This document shows, one piece after another, positions 36,539 to 46,193 of a DNA stretch of 64,000 nt; the first letter of the stretch is position 1, and every line of letters begins with the position of its first letter. The stretch comes from Algimonas arctica (GTDB lineage: Bacteria > Pseudomonadota > Alphaproteobacteria > Caulobacterales > Maricaulaceae): contig NZ_BMZH01000002.1 in assembly GCF_014652695.1 (NCBI RefSeq), forward strand, positions 112,655-176,654. Direction: 5' to 3'. The notes beneath the pieces were generated by a model. That model saw nothing but the letters and a program-made list of their open reading frames with translations. It ran no database searches and was not told where the DNA came from. Position numbers and translations under genes: made by a program.

Positions 36539-37531
36539 ATGACGTCGTCGCCGCATATCAAATCGCCAACGCCGGACTTCGCCTTTGTCGTCCCGGTCGG
36601 GCCCGGCCCTCATCCTTGGCTGCGACACTCCTTGCGATCATTAGCGGCACAATCGTCGATTGTCGCAGTCGCTATTTGTGCCGTTGAGGATTCCCCGGAT
36701 TTACAGGACGTTCTTACGGAATTTAGCGACATTATCCGCTACATCAGGATCGGCCCAGATGGCGGACAAAGCGATGCAATCAATGAAGGTTGGTCTGCCA
36801 TTCACGCCCGCTATTATGGCTGGTTAAATGACGACGATATCCTGCACCCCGACGCGACGTCCCGCGCCATGCATGCGTTCACACAAACAGACGCCGACGT
36901 CGTGCATGGCCACACCCATATTCTGGACCATGAAACAATCCGTTTCGGGTATGGCGGAGACGCTGTTGGCCCTGCTTTGATGCGCGACAATATTTTGGCG
37001 CAACCCTCGACCTTTATCGCGCGCGCAGCACTGTTAGCAGTGGACCTCGACACACCGGGAACCCTCACCATTCCCGTTGACCCAGACCGGCATTTCACGA
37101 TGGATTGGGATTTGTGGCAGAGGCTTTATCTGTCTGGCGCAAAATTTCAGGCTATTCCAGACACGTTGTCGATTACGCGTTGGTATGATGGCACAAAGAC
37201 GGCTGCGCCGGGGCTACGCAAGTACAAAGAATATTTTAGTCTGATGAAGCGCGGCGGTTTTGGTCCGCGCGCCGTCTGGGCTATGATCAATATCGCTTTG
37301 CATAATGGCGCGACTTATGGACGGGCGCGGGCGCAGTTCAGCACAATAAAATCTGGTTTGTTACGCGTGAAAACCCAGACAGCAACCGTCACAACGGCGC
37401 CTACCTTGGATGTCTTTCATTACGAGGACCACCCCGTCTTCTTAATGACGCCAAATGAGCCAGTCCTCGCGCCGGGTGAAAGCCGTCAGCTCGCGCTTGA
37501 CGCGATCAGCTTTGGCGCGCCGCCGCTTTAA
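36539..37531 (+). CDS. Family 2 glycosyltransferase
   Basis: GT-A glycosyltransferase of 330 residues. It shows FVVPVGPGPHPWLRHSLRSL, DGGQSDAINEGW and GWLNDDDILHPDATSRAM with the acidic metal-binding cluster, like the protein encoded at 31475-32521. The C-terminal 50 residues (from about TATVTTAP) form a short beta-rich tail. It follows galE after 60 bases and overlaps the convergent AGE-family gene by 4 bases. Confidence 0.88.
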   Translation: MTSSPHIKSPTPDFAFVVPVGPGPHPWLRHSLRSLAAQSSIVAVAICAVEDSPDLQDVLTEFSDIIRYIRIGPDGGQSDAINEGWSAIHARYYGWLNDDDILHPDATSRAMHAFTQTDADVVHGHTHILDHETIRFGYGGDAVGPALMRDNILAQPSTFIARAALLAVDLDTPGTLTIPVDPDRHFTMDWDLWQRLYLSGAKFQAIPDTLSITRWYDGTKTAAPGLRKYKEYFSLMKRGGFGPRAVWAMINIALHNGATYGRARAQFSTIKSGLLRVKTQTATVTTAPTLDVFHYEDHPVFLMTPNEPVLAPGESRQLALDAISFGAPPL

Positions 37532-38682
37532 GCGCGCGACTGCGTAAGCATTGCCGTCGCGTCAGGACGTGTCACAACTGGAATTGCGGTCAGCAAATGA
37601 TAGAGCATGGATGCCGGAACACGGTCGCCCATCGGCGCGCGCGAAGCATCCACTTTATCGATCCAACCCGCATCGCCACTTCGCGACAGATAGCAATCAA
37701 TAATGGTCGAGAGCAGCGGATCAATCGCGGCGTTTTTCCCAAATGTTGCCAAACAGCGCAACCGTTCCAACTGCGGCCACAAGCGGTAAGTTGGCTCCGC
37801 CGCGCCCGCGACATCCATGACCAAACCGTCCGCTTCGACAAATGCTTCACTTCGCACAAACAAAGCGCGGGCGTCCTCTCCCAAGCTCGCATCAGACAGC
37901 GCATCTGCCGCACAGAAAAGAAGATAGGCCCATTCAAAACAATGGCCCGGCTCAACCCAGCCGGCGCCCGCGACACTGAAATCAACGTCGCGTTCTTCGG
38001 CGATCAACCCTGTGCCCGGCAGGATGAAATGCGCGCGACAAAGCGCGACAATCTCTTGAATTCGCGCGAGGGCCATCGGGGCGTTGGTCACGGAATATTG
38101 CAACAATGACGCCTCCAATAAATGCATGTGCGGGTTCGCCAACTTCGGTCCAGAACGGCCCGCTTGCGTGTGATACCCGCCATGATCCGTATCGCGGAAA
38201 CGGTCATCGATCAGTCCGAACGCGCAATCTGCCAGATCTGCGCCTCCGTGAATATTCAGCGCGCGCAGTTCTGACCCGGCGAGCGCGACAAACGCATGAT
38301 CATAAAGCTTAGCCTCCGCTTTAAGGGGGGCGCCTTTGGCGTCTATCTTGCTCGCAAATCCAGCCCTGTCACATTTGCTGACGGTGAGTAGTGTGTTTGC
38401 CCCTGTCTCCAACAGCGCGCCGAGCGTGTCGCCCCCGTCAAATCCCAAGCGTTGTGCGCGGGCAAAGGTAAAGAGCTGTCGCGGCGCGACACGACCCCGA
38501 CGCGGCACGTCCGGCATGGGCTGTGTGTCCGCATCCAGACATTCAACAAAAACGCCAACGTCCGGATCACCCGCGACGGAGAGCCAATGCGGAAGAACCG
38601 TGTCAAAAAGCCAGCGGTCCGCCCAAGCCCTGACCGGAGTCAGAGCGGCTGTGTCTGCGGAAGGGGTAAGCATGTTCGTCAT
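37528..38682 (-). CDS. AGE-family epimerase/isomerase (N-acylglucosamine 2-epimerase or mannose isomerase-like)
   Basis: Alpha/alpha-barrel enzyme of 384 residues. Family landmarks are PRRGRVAPRQLFTFARA, KLYDHAFVALA, PHMHLLEASL with the catalytic His, and EPGHCFEWAYLL with the second catalytic His. It probably interconverts a glucose- and mannose-configured sugar or sugar phosphate. The neighbouring phosphomannomutase gene, 46 bases upstream on the same strand, suggests mannose-6-phosphate/fructose-6-phosphate isomerisation or mannose supply, but the substrate cannot be settled from sequence. Confidence 0.85.
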   Translation of the reverse strand: MTNMLTPSADTAALTPVRAWADRWLFDTVLPHWLSVAGDPDVGVFVECLDADTQPMPDVPRRGRVAPRQLFTFARAQRLGFDGGDTLGALLETGANTLLTVSKCDRAGFASKIDAKGAPLKAEAKLYDHAFVALAGSELRALNIHGGADLADCAFGLIDDRFRDTDHGGYHTQAGRSGPKLANPHMHLLEASLLQYSVTNAPMALARIQEIVALCRAHFILPGTGLIAEERDVDFSVAGAGWVEPGHCFEWAYLLFCAADALSDASLGEDARALFVRSEAFVEADGLVMDVAGAAEPTYRLWPQLERLRCLATFGKNAAIDPLLSTIIDCYLSRSGDAGWIDKVDASRAPMGDRVPASMLYHLLTAIPVVTRPDATAMLTQSRA

Positions 38683-38728
38683 ATTAGCGCCAATTTAACG
38701 AGACAGATTATAATTTATTGTTCCCAGA

Positions 38729-40249
38729 TTATATTTTTTGATCGAACGCACCGACTTCCGGATAGTCGGCCAGTCGCCGTTCAATATCCCGGAACAGTCC
38801 GACCGTATTCTCTTTGGCCGTTGGGCTTTCAACTACGATGACCAAGTTCGGTGTATTCGAGCTGGCCCGGATCAAACCCCAACTGCCATCCTCCAATGTA
38901 AAACGGACGCCATTGACCGTGTTCACATCGACAATCCGTTGGCCGATAATTGTGTTTCCGGCATCGGCGTCGGCTTTCACGCCCGCAATCAAGCGGTCCA
39001 CGACGCCGTATTTTTCTTCATCCGCGCAATGCGGGCTCATCGTCGGGGTGCCGTAGGTTGTCGGTAACGCCCGGCGTAAGTCCGCGAACGACTTCCCCGG
39101 ATTACGGTCGAGCATTTGCAGGATTGCGACGGCGGAGACGAGTCCGCAATCATAGCCGCGCCCGATTGGCGCGTTGAAAAAATAATGGCCTGATTTTTCA
39201 AACCCAACCAACGCGTTCAGCTCATTCACCCGGCGTTTGATATAACTATGACCGGTTTTATAATAATCCGTCTTTGCGCCGTTGGCCTGCAAAACCGGGT
39301 CGGTGTGATAGAGACCCGTCGATTTCACATCGACGACAAATTGCGCATTCTCATGAATGGCCGACAAATCACGGGCGAGCATAACGCCGACTTTATCCGC
39401 AAAAATCTCTTCGCCCTCATCATCGACGACACCGCAGCGATCGCCATCACCGTCAAAACCGAGCGCCAGTTCCGCGCCGTGCTCTTTGACCGCGTCGCGC
39501 ATCGCATGGAGCATCTTCATCGACTCCGGGTTCGGGTTATAGTGAGGGAAAGTGTAATCCAGATCGCATTCAACCGGAACAACCTCAGCACCAATACGTT
39601 TTAGTAACTCCGGTGCAAACGCGCCCGCTGTGCCGTTACCGCAAGCGGCAACAACGCGGATGGGGCGGGAGAGTTTCACACCAGCTGCGACGTCAGCGAT
39701 GTAGGCTTCGCGCACGCCTTCGACAAATTCGTAGGACCCACCGTGGCGGGCTTTGGTCTCGCCGTTCAACACGATGGCTTTCAAACGCGCCATCTCATCC
39801 GGCCCAAAGGTCAGTGGCGCTTCGATGCCCATCTTCACGCCGGTCCAACCGTTTGAGTTATGCGATGCCGTAACCATTGCGACGCCTGCCGCTTTTAAGT
39901 GAAACTGCGCGAAATACGCCATCGGTGACAGGGCCAAGCCAATGTCCAAAACTTTAATGCCGGCATTCATCAGACCCGCAATGAGCGTCATCTTAATGCT
40001 GAGAGAATAGTGACGGAAATCATGACCCACGGCGATCACAGGATCGACACCGCGTTCATGCATAAGGGTACCCAGCCCCTCCCCAAGCGCCCGTACGCCA
40101 TAGAGGTTTAACTCTGGGTCTTTTTCATGGCCCGCCCCACCAAACCACCAACGCGCATCATATTCGCGAAAGCCTGTCGGCTTTACGAGCGATGTCGTTT
40201 CAAAATCATAGGAATTTGGCGCAATTTTCGCCTCTGGTGAACGCGACAT
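38729..40249 (-). CDS. Phosphomannomutase/phosphoglucomutase
   Basis: Alpha-D-phosphohexomutase of 506 residues, interconverting hexose-6- and -1-phosphates to feed GDP-mannose or UDP/dTDP-glucose synthesis. The phosphoserine loop is TASHNSNGW (Ser129), the metal loop is DGDGDRCG, the sugar-binding loop is GFEKSGHYFF, and the C-terminal phosphate-binding RASSNTPN is present. It is probably co-transcribed with the AGE-family gene downstream. Confidence 0.93.
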   Translation of the reverse strand: MSRSPEAKIAPNSYDFETTSLVKPTGFREYDARWWFGGAGHEKDPELNLYGVRALGEGLGTLMHERGVDPVIAVGHDFRHYSLSIKMTLIAGLMNAGIKVLDIGLALSPMAYFAQFHLKAAGVAMVTASHNSNGWTGVKMGIEAPLTFGPDEMARLKAIVLNGETKARHGGSYEFVEGVREAYIADVAAGVKLSRPIRVVAACGNGTAGAFAPELLKRIGAEVVPVECDLDYTFPHYNPNPESMKMLHAMRDAVKEHGAELALGFDGDGDRCGVVDDEGEEIFADKVGVMLARDLSAIHENAQFVVDVKSTGLYHTDPVLQANGAKTDYYKTGHSYIKRRVNELNALVGFEKSGHYFFNAPIGRGYDCGLVSAVAILQMLDRNPGKSFADLRRALPTTYGTPTMSPHCADEEKYGVVDRLIAGVKADADAGNTIIGQRIVDVNTVNGVRFTLEDGSWGLIRASSNTPNLVIVVESPTAKENTVGLFRDIERRLADYPEVGAFDQKI

Positions 40250-40758
40250 TAAACTTCATTTCACTGAGAGTGGATGTAATTGGGCTCATACTAGGGTCTA
40301 AAACTGAAAAGGTGTAGCCGTTATTTTCGGGCTATTTGAACCCTTCAGTCTATTGATTTTCATCAAGGAAATAAGCAATTTGGTCAACTCATTTTGCCTT
40401 CCGGCCTTAATGTTCCGGATAATTTTGGTTGGGTTCGGCGATAGATAGCCCCTAAAAATAACAGCCTCCACAGACTCTTTGACCCGAGCGTCATCCTACT
40501 ATCTCACGCGATTAACCGAACAAATATTGACGTTCCGTTGCGTGTGAAATTGTAAGACCCACCCTCTTTGCGACAGATGCGGCGCCCCTGTTTCACAACG
40601 GGGCTTTGCGTGGAACCGCGAAGAATATACGTTAAATCCAATGGGCCGCTTGATAATATCGTATAAGCTCTCAGAACGCCCTCAGCAGTCATTTAAAGAC
40701 TGGACCCCCTAATAAGGGCATGCCATCGCGCGACACGGCTTAATAGGAAACCCACATT
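40250..40758. other. Spacer between phosphomannomutase and cyanophycinase genes
   Basis: About 510 bases that should contain the divergent promoters of both genes. It includes a GCCCC-TGTT/AAC-GGGGC hairpin at 40584-40604 and the sequence TGGACCCCCTAATAAGG at 40691-40707, which looks like an IS end but has no partner. A 62-codon minus-strand frame (40692-40504) starts without a ribosome binding site and matches nothing I recognise; I do not call it a gene. Confidence 0.45.
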
Positions 40759-41586
40759 GTGTGCCCAGCTAAAGTAGATCACCCCTCAAATCGTGGGTAT
40801 ATCATTCCGATTGGCGGAGGTGAGAAGAAGGTCAAGACATCCTCGATCCTTAACCGCTTCGTTGAGCTGTCCGGAGGCCGCAAGGCGCGTATCGTCATCA
40901 TCCCGACGGCGTCCCGTCTCGAAGATACAGGGGACCGCTACCAAGAAATTTTCACGGAAATCGGCATCGACACAGTCGATATAGTCTCCTTGGATAACCG
41001 CGAAGACTGCGAAGACACGGGTAAACTCGCCAAGCTAGAGAATGCGACCGGCATTTTCATGACAGGCGGTGATCAACTTCGGCTCTCGACCATCATCGGC
41101 GGAACGTCTGTCGCCAAATTGATGCGTAAAGCGAACGCCGAAGGGGTCCACATTGCCGGCACATCTGCGGGCGCGGCTTTTATTCCCGAACATATGATCG
41201 CCTTTGGGCGCGGCGGCGCAACACCAAAAAGTGGCCTGGCGACACTTGCGCCCGGATTAGGCCTCACAAACAAGGTCATCATTGATCAGCATTTTCGCGA
41301 GCGGGGCCGATTAGGGCGTCTGCTATCGGCCTTGGCCTATAATCCATTCGCCGTTGGCTTAGGCGTCGATGAAGACACAGCCGCCTTCATTGGCCCGGAT
41401 AATGTCATCGAAGTTCTCGGGAGCGGTGGATTAACCGTCATTGACCCGACAGATTTGCAGCATTCCTCCATGGCTGACGTGGGTCGTGGAAAACCTGTTT
41501 GCTTAATTGGCATAAGGCTGCACATATTATTGGAGGGGGGGCGCTACGATCTCTCCACGCGCGAAGCGAAGCCCGCTTCTGGATAG
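40759..41586 (+). CDS. cphB: Cyanophycinase
   Basis: Serine peptidase (S51-type) that degrades the storage polymer cyanophycin to beta-Asp-Arg dipeptides. The 275-residue protein starts at GTG 40759 with GGAAA upstream. It contains IPIGGGEKK, MTGGDQLRL, the nucleophile motif GTSAGA (Ser136), IDQHFRERGRLGRL and GLGVDEDTAA, all typical of CphB. The cyanophycin synthetase gene follows after 30 bases. Confidence 0.95.
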   Translation: MCPAKVDHPSNRGYIIPIGGGEKKVKTSSILNRFVELSGGRKARIVIIPTASRLEDTGDRYQEIFTEIGIDTVDIVSLDNREDCEDTGKLAKLENATGIFMTGGDQLRLSTIIGGTSVAKLMRKANAEGVHIAGTSAGAAFIPEHMIAFGRGGATPKSGLATLAPGLGLTNKVIIDQHFRERGRLGRLLSALAYNPFAVGLGVDEDTAAFIGPDNVIEVLGSGGLTVIDPTDLQHSSMADVGRGKPVCLIGIRLHILLEGGRYDLSTREAKPASG

Positions 41587-41616
41587 TGTCCGGACACAGG
41601 GCGTTGGGAGAGACCG

Positions 41617-44478
41617 ATGAAGATTCTTGAGACGTCTGTTTATCGAGGGCCAAATGTTTATGCGCTCTTTCCCGTCATCCGCCACAAAATCGATATTGGT
41701 GTGCTGGAAGATTGGCCGACTGGACGCTTAGGGGACAGCTTCATCGAACCGCTCATCGCCGCTCTCCCGAGCTTACATGAGCATGGCTGCTCTTATGGCG
41801 AACCCGGGGGATTCATTCGCCGGCTTCGCGATGATAATGGCACATGGTTCGGCCATGTTTGGGAACATGTCGCGATCGAAATCCAGAATATTGCTGGCGC
41901 GGACGTTACGTTTGGCAAAACACGCGGCGCCGATGAAGAGCCCGGCGTCTATAATATGATCTTTGAGTTTGAGGAAGAACGGGTCGGTCTGGACGCTGCT
42001 GACCTTGCGCTCAAGTTTCTGACCTCCCTGCTTCCAGACACCCTCGTCGACCCTGACTCCCGGATTGACGATTTTGATTTTGATACAGAACTTGAGAGCT
42101 TCATCCGAAGCGCTCAGCGTTTGGCATTGGGGCCGAGTACGGCATCGCTAGTCAAAGCCGCGCAAGATCGCGACATTCCCTATATGCGGCTGAATAATTA
42201 CAGCCTGATTCAGCTTGGTCACGGCCGCTATCAAAAACGCATTCAGGCCACGATTACGAGCGAGACGAACTATATTTCTGTGGAGTTGGCGTCTGATAAA
42301 GACGAAACCAATAAAATTCTAGCCGACCTCGGCCTGCCTGTTCCACGTCAAATTCTCGTTCGCAACGGTGATGAGGCGCTGCGCGCCGCGAGGCGGCTTG
42401 GCGGTCCTGTCGTTATCAAACCGCTAGACGGCAATCATGGCCGCGGCATCTCGATTGAGCTGGAAGAAGACGAACATATTCTCGAAGGGTTCGACTTTGC
42501 GAAAGAGCATAGCAAAAGCCGCAGCATCATTGTCGAGACCTTCATTAAAGGGTTCGATCATCGCATGTTGGTCGTCAATGATGACCTCGTGGCGGTCTCA
42601 AAACGCGTCCCCGGTCATGTCGTTGGTGACGGCAAAAGCACGGTGACTGAACTGGTCGATGAGGTTAATTCTGATCCTCGCCGCGGGGTTGGTCACGAAA
42701 AGGCGCTGACCCGTTTAGAGCTCGACACCAAAGCCATCGAACATCTTGAGGAACACAATTACACAGCAGAGACTGTGCTCGCCGATGGAGAGACACTCTA
42801 TCTGCGCTCGACAGCCAATCTCTCAACAGGCGGCACCGCTATTGATGTCACGGACATCGTCCATCCAGATAACCGCGAAATGGCGATCCGGGCGGTCAAG
42901 GCCATCGGTCTTGATATTGGCGGGGTCGACTTCCTGTCGCTCGATATTTCGCAGTCCTACAAGGATAATGGAGCAGGGATTTGCGAGATCAATGCGGCTC
43001 CCGGCTTCCGGATGCATGTGTCTCCCTCAGAAGGAAAGTCACGCGACGTGGCCGGGGCCGTCATGAATATGCTGTTCCCCGAAAACTCTCCGGCCCGCAT
43101 TCCGATGATTTCAATCACGGGAACTAACGGCAAAACGACAACTGCGCGCATGATCTCTCATATCTGTAAAATGAGCGGCCATACGGTGGGGCTGGCCACA
43201 ACCGACGGCGTGTACATTAACGGAAACCTCACGGTTAAAGGGGACCTCACCGGCCCCATTTCGGCGCAAATGGTGCTACGCGATCCGACGGTTGATGTGG
43301 CTGTGTTAGAAACCGCACGCGGGGGAATGGTGCGCAGCGGCATGGGGTATCGCCATTGCGACATCGGCGCTGTGCTGAACATCTCAGCCGATCACCTTGG
43401 CCTGAAAGGCGTGGACACGCTCGAAGACATGGCCCGGGTCAAACGCCTCGTCGTCGAGATTGCGCGCGACACGGCTGTCTTGAATGCAGACGACGAACAC
43501 TGCTTGCGTATGGCGGAACATACCGAGGCCAAGAACATCTGTTACGTCACGATGCATGCGACCCACCCGCTGGTGAAAGAACATATCCGGGTGGGCGGTC
43601 GCGCTGTTGTGCTGGAACAAGGGATCAACGGTCATATGATCACCATCTACGAGAAGAGCGCGCATATCCCCTTGATGTGGACGCATTTGATCCCCGCAAC
43701 CATGGAAGGGCGGGCGATGCATAATGTGAATAATGCCATGTTTGCCGCCGCAATCGCCTTTAGCATGGGCAAAAGCTTGGAAGACATCCGCCTCGGACTA
43801 TCCTCTTTCACGACCAGCTTCTCTCAAGCGCCGGGCCGGATGAATGTGTTTGACGAACATCCCTTTAAAGTCATCCTAGATTACGGCCATAACCCGGCGG
43901 CTTTCGAAGCTATGACCAACCTTGTTGATCAGCTCACCCCTGCGGGCAAACGGATTGGCGTCTTCGCGCTGCCGGGGGACCGTCGCGATGAAGACATCAC
44001 AGAGACCGCCCGGATAATTGCAGGCCATTACGATCACTATATCTGTAAGCGCGATGACAAATTACGCGGTCGCGGGCCGGACGAAGTGCCGAAGCTGATG
44101 AAGGCTGCCTTGTTAGACAATGGCGTGGCTGAAGAAGATATCAGCGTCATACCCTCAGAAGAAGATGCCGTTGACGCCGCCTTACAAATGGCGGCACCGG
44201 GGGATCTCCTCGTTATTTTTGGTGACGAAATCACCCGCTGTTGGAAGCAAATTATCTATTTCAATCGACCCAACAACTCCAATCCTGACTTCGAATCCGC
44301 TACCTCCAACAGGATGGATAATGCGAGCCCCACCGGCACGTATGAGACCACCGATAATGGGTCCAGTCCCGCCGACGAAGACGAGGATCAAGCCATCACC
44401 GTCAATCTGGAGGGTATGAAACTCGTGCGGGATAAGCGCGGTGTTCGCTTGGCAAGTGAACCGGAAGAATCAGACTGA
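41617..44478 (+). CDS. cphA: Cyanophycin synthetase
   Basis: ATP-dependent ligase that builds multi-L-arginyl-poly-L-aspartate without a template. The 953 residues show the usual layout: an N-terminal domain (1-160), an ATP-grasp domain (about 220-480, with GGPVVIKPLDGNHGRG and EINAAPGFRMH) that adds Asp, and a Mur-ligase domain beginning at the P-loop SITGTNGKTTT (about residue 499) that adds Arg. A polar, acidic tail of about 65 residues (from about 885) follows the Mur-ligase C-terminus. It lies between cphB and a shorter paralogue. Confidence 0.97.
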   Translation: MKILETSVYRGPNVYALFPVIRHKIDIGVLEDWPTGRLGDSFIEPLIAALPSLHEHGCSYGEPGGFIRRLRDDNGTWFGHVWEHVAIEIQNIAGADVTFGKTRGADEEPGVYNMIFEFEEERVGLDAADLALKFLTSLLPDTLVDPDSRIDDFDFDTELESFIRSAQRLALGPSTASLVKAAQDRDIPYMRLNNYSLIQLGHGRYQKRIQATITSETNYISVELASDKDETNKILADLGLPVPRQILVRNGDEALRAARRLGGPVVIKPLDGNHGRGISIELEEDEHILEGFDFAKEHSKSRSIIVETFIKGFDHRMLVVNDDLVAVSKRVPGHVVGDGKSTVTELVDEVNSDPRRGVGHEKALTRLELDTKAIEHLEEHNYTAETVLADGETLYLRSTANLSTGGTAIDVTDIVHPDNREMAIRAVKAIGLDIGGVDFLSLDISQSYKDNGAGICEINAAPGFRMHVSPSEGKSRDVAGAVMNMLFPENSPARIPMISITGTNGKTTTARMISHICKMSGHTVGLATTDGVYINGNLTVKGDLTGPISAQMVLRDPTVDVAVLETARGGMVRSGMGYRHCDIGAVLNISADHLGLKGVDTLEDMARVKRLVVEIARDTAVLNADDEHCLRMAEHTEAKNICYVTMHATHPLVKEHIRVGGRAVVLEQGINGHMITIYEKSAHIPLMWTHLIPATMEGRAMHNVNNAMFAAAIAFSMGKSLEDIRLGLSSFTTSFSQAPGRMNVFDEHPFKVILDYGHNPAAFEAMTNLVDQLTPAGKRIGVFALPGDRRDEDITETARIIAGHYDHYICKRDDKLRGRGPDEVPKLMKAALLDNGVAEEDISVIPSEEDAVDAALQMAAPGDLLVIFGDEITRCWKQIIYFNRPNNSNPDFESATSNRMDNASPTGTYETTDNGSSPADEDEDQAITVNLEGMKLVRDKRGVRLASEPEESD

Positions 44479-44486
44479 TCTCGATC

Positions 44487-46193
44487 ATGCAACTGACGGA
44501 TTCACGACGACTGACGGGGCCCAGTTTAATTCTGGATCGTCCGGGCGCAGCTGCGGAGATCAGTGTGGACGACCATGTGAAGGACAGCGCCCTTGCGCGC
44601 TGGGCCACTCACGTCCGCACCTTGCTGGACGCTGTCGGCTGGCCCGATGAAACCCTTGCCGTGCGGCCTTATCAGGGCGGCGCGACCCTCGCCATCACCG
44701 CGCCTATTGATAGCTTGTTTGCCGCAACGGAGATTGTCGAAGCCGCGTGGGCACAAGTCTGCGCGGAAATTGCGGGTGAGGTTTCACCTGATTTAAATTT
44801 CGCGATTGGCCAATTGAAAGAAGACATTGCACAGGAAAGAGACCCCGTTTTTCGAGCCCTACACGCCGCCTCACACAGCAAAGGGGTTGCCTGCCTGTTC
44901 GATGAAGAGACCGTGACTTTGGGTCTTGGCAAGACAAGCCAATGCTGGCCAAGAGACGCGTTACCCTTACCCGGTCAGTTCGACTGGGCCGATATTGCTG
45001 ACGTCCCCGCAGCTATGGTCACAGGCACGAATGGAAAGTCCACCACGGTGCGGATCGCGGCCGCCATCGGCGCCGCGGCGGGATTGACCCTTGGTTTTTC
45101 GACCAGCGACTGGGTGCGTGTGGGCGACGAGACTATTGCAAAGGGCGATTATTCCGGGCCGGAGGGGGCACGCCTCGCCCTACGCGACCCGCGCGTCGAC
45201 CTCGCCGTGATCGAGACAGCCCGAGGCGGTTTGCTGCGCCGCGGTCTTCCGGTTCCGCGCGCCACAGCCTGTCTGATCACCAACATCGCCGCCGATCATC
45301 TTGGCGAATACGGCATCCATACCGTTGAACAGTTAGCCGATGCGAAGTTCACTGTGTCCAAAGCCGTCGAGAGAAGCGGCACGCTTATTTTGAATGCGGA
45401 TGATGCGTGCCTAAAATCTCGGGGGCAGGCTTTTCCGGGTGATGTCGCTTGGTACGGCTTATCTCTGAGCGAGAGCGATGTGCCTTTAACCGGGTATGCC
45501 GCCTTCGTCATGGACGACCATTTCGCCGTGTCCCATAATGGCAAGATTACCCTAATCTTACCTGTAAAAGAGTTTGTTCCCGCTTTAGGCGGCGCTGCAC
45601 TCTATAATGTCTCCAACGCCTTGGGCGCGATCCTCTTAATGCGCATACTCGGCGTGAACACCAATGCCATCAATGCGGGACTGTTAGCTTTCGAAAGTAC
45701 GGCGGAGGATAACCCCGGTCGCGGTAATTTTATTGACGTCGGCGGTGTCAACGTGGTCGTTGATTTCGCCCATAATCCGCACGGGCTGTCAGCGCTAACC
45801 GAGGCGTTAAACACGCTACCCGCCAAACGCCGCCTTTATATGTGTGGTCAGGGCGGCGATCGCAGTGATGCTGATATCTACCAGTTGACGAAAATCATCC
45901 GCGACGCCGCATCGGATGCCATCATCGTCCGCGATATGCCGTCTAAATTGCGGGGACGAAAGCCCGGCGAAGTCCCGGCTCTCATCCGACAGTATTTGGC
46001 CGAGATGAACTATCCCACAGACCAAATTTTCAATGCCGAAACCGAAGTCGAGGCCGTCGCAAAAGCCTTTTCGTGGGCGCAGCCCGGCGACTTGCTCGTC
46101 CTGCTGATTTACGAAAACCGAGACAAGCCCTTAGGGTTGATCCAGAAGTTGCAGGCTGAAAATTGGCGGCCTGGGCAGGCTGTGAGCGTCTAA
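44487..46193 (+). CDS. Mur-ligase-family protein, cyanophycin synthetase paralogue without ATP-grasp domain
   Basis: A 568-residue protein starting 8 bases after cphA. The first 170 residues resemble the N-terminal region of cyanophycin synthetases only faintly (RRLTGPSLILDRPG). The rest is a Mur-ligase module: P-loop TGTNGKST (179-186), VIETARGGLLRRGL, NIAADHLGEYGI, VVDFAHNPHGL and DMPSKLRGRKPGEVP, all matching the CphA Mur-ligase half. The whole ATP-grasp domain is missing, so it cannot polymerise both Asp and Arg alone. Its tight link to cphA suggests an accessory ligase on the same polymer or its dipeptides; the exact reaction is unknown. Confidence 0.85.
   Translation: MQLTDSRRLTGPSLILDRPGAAAEISVDDHVKDSALARWATHVRTLLDAVGWPDETLAVRPYQGGATLAITAPIDSLFAATEIVEAAWAQVCAEIAGEVSPDLNFAIGQLKEDIAQERDPVFRALHAASHSKGVACLFDEETVTLGLGKTSQCWPRDALPLPGQFDWADIADVPAAMVTGTNGKSTTVRIAAAIGAAAGLTLGFSTSDWVRVGDETIAKGDYSGPEGARLALRDPRVDLAVIETARGGLLRRGLPVPRATACLITNIAADHLGEYGIHTVEQLADAKFTVSKAVERSGTLILNADDACLKSRGQAFPGDVAWYGLSLSESDVPLTGYAAFVMDDHFAVSHNGKITLILPVKEFVPALGGAALYNVSNALGAILLMRILGVNTNAINAGLLAFESTAEDNPGRGNFIDVGGVNVVVDFAHNPHGLSALTEALNTLPAKRRLYMCGQGGDRSDADIYQLTKIIRDAASDAIIVRDMPSKLRGRKPGEVPALIRQYLAEMNYPTDQIFNAETEVEAVAKAFSWAQPGDLLVLLIYENRDKPLGLIQKLQAENWRPGQAVSV

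Noticed and set aside
40504..40692. 62-codon minus-strand frame as a small gene
   Set aside because: No ribosome binding site or similarity; it contains a hairpin and borders an IS-end-like sequence.
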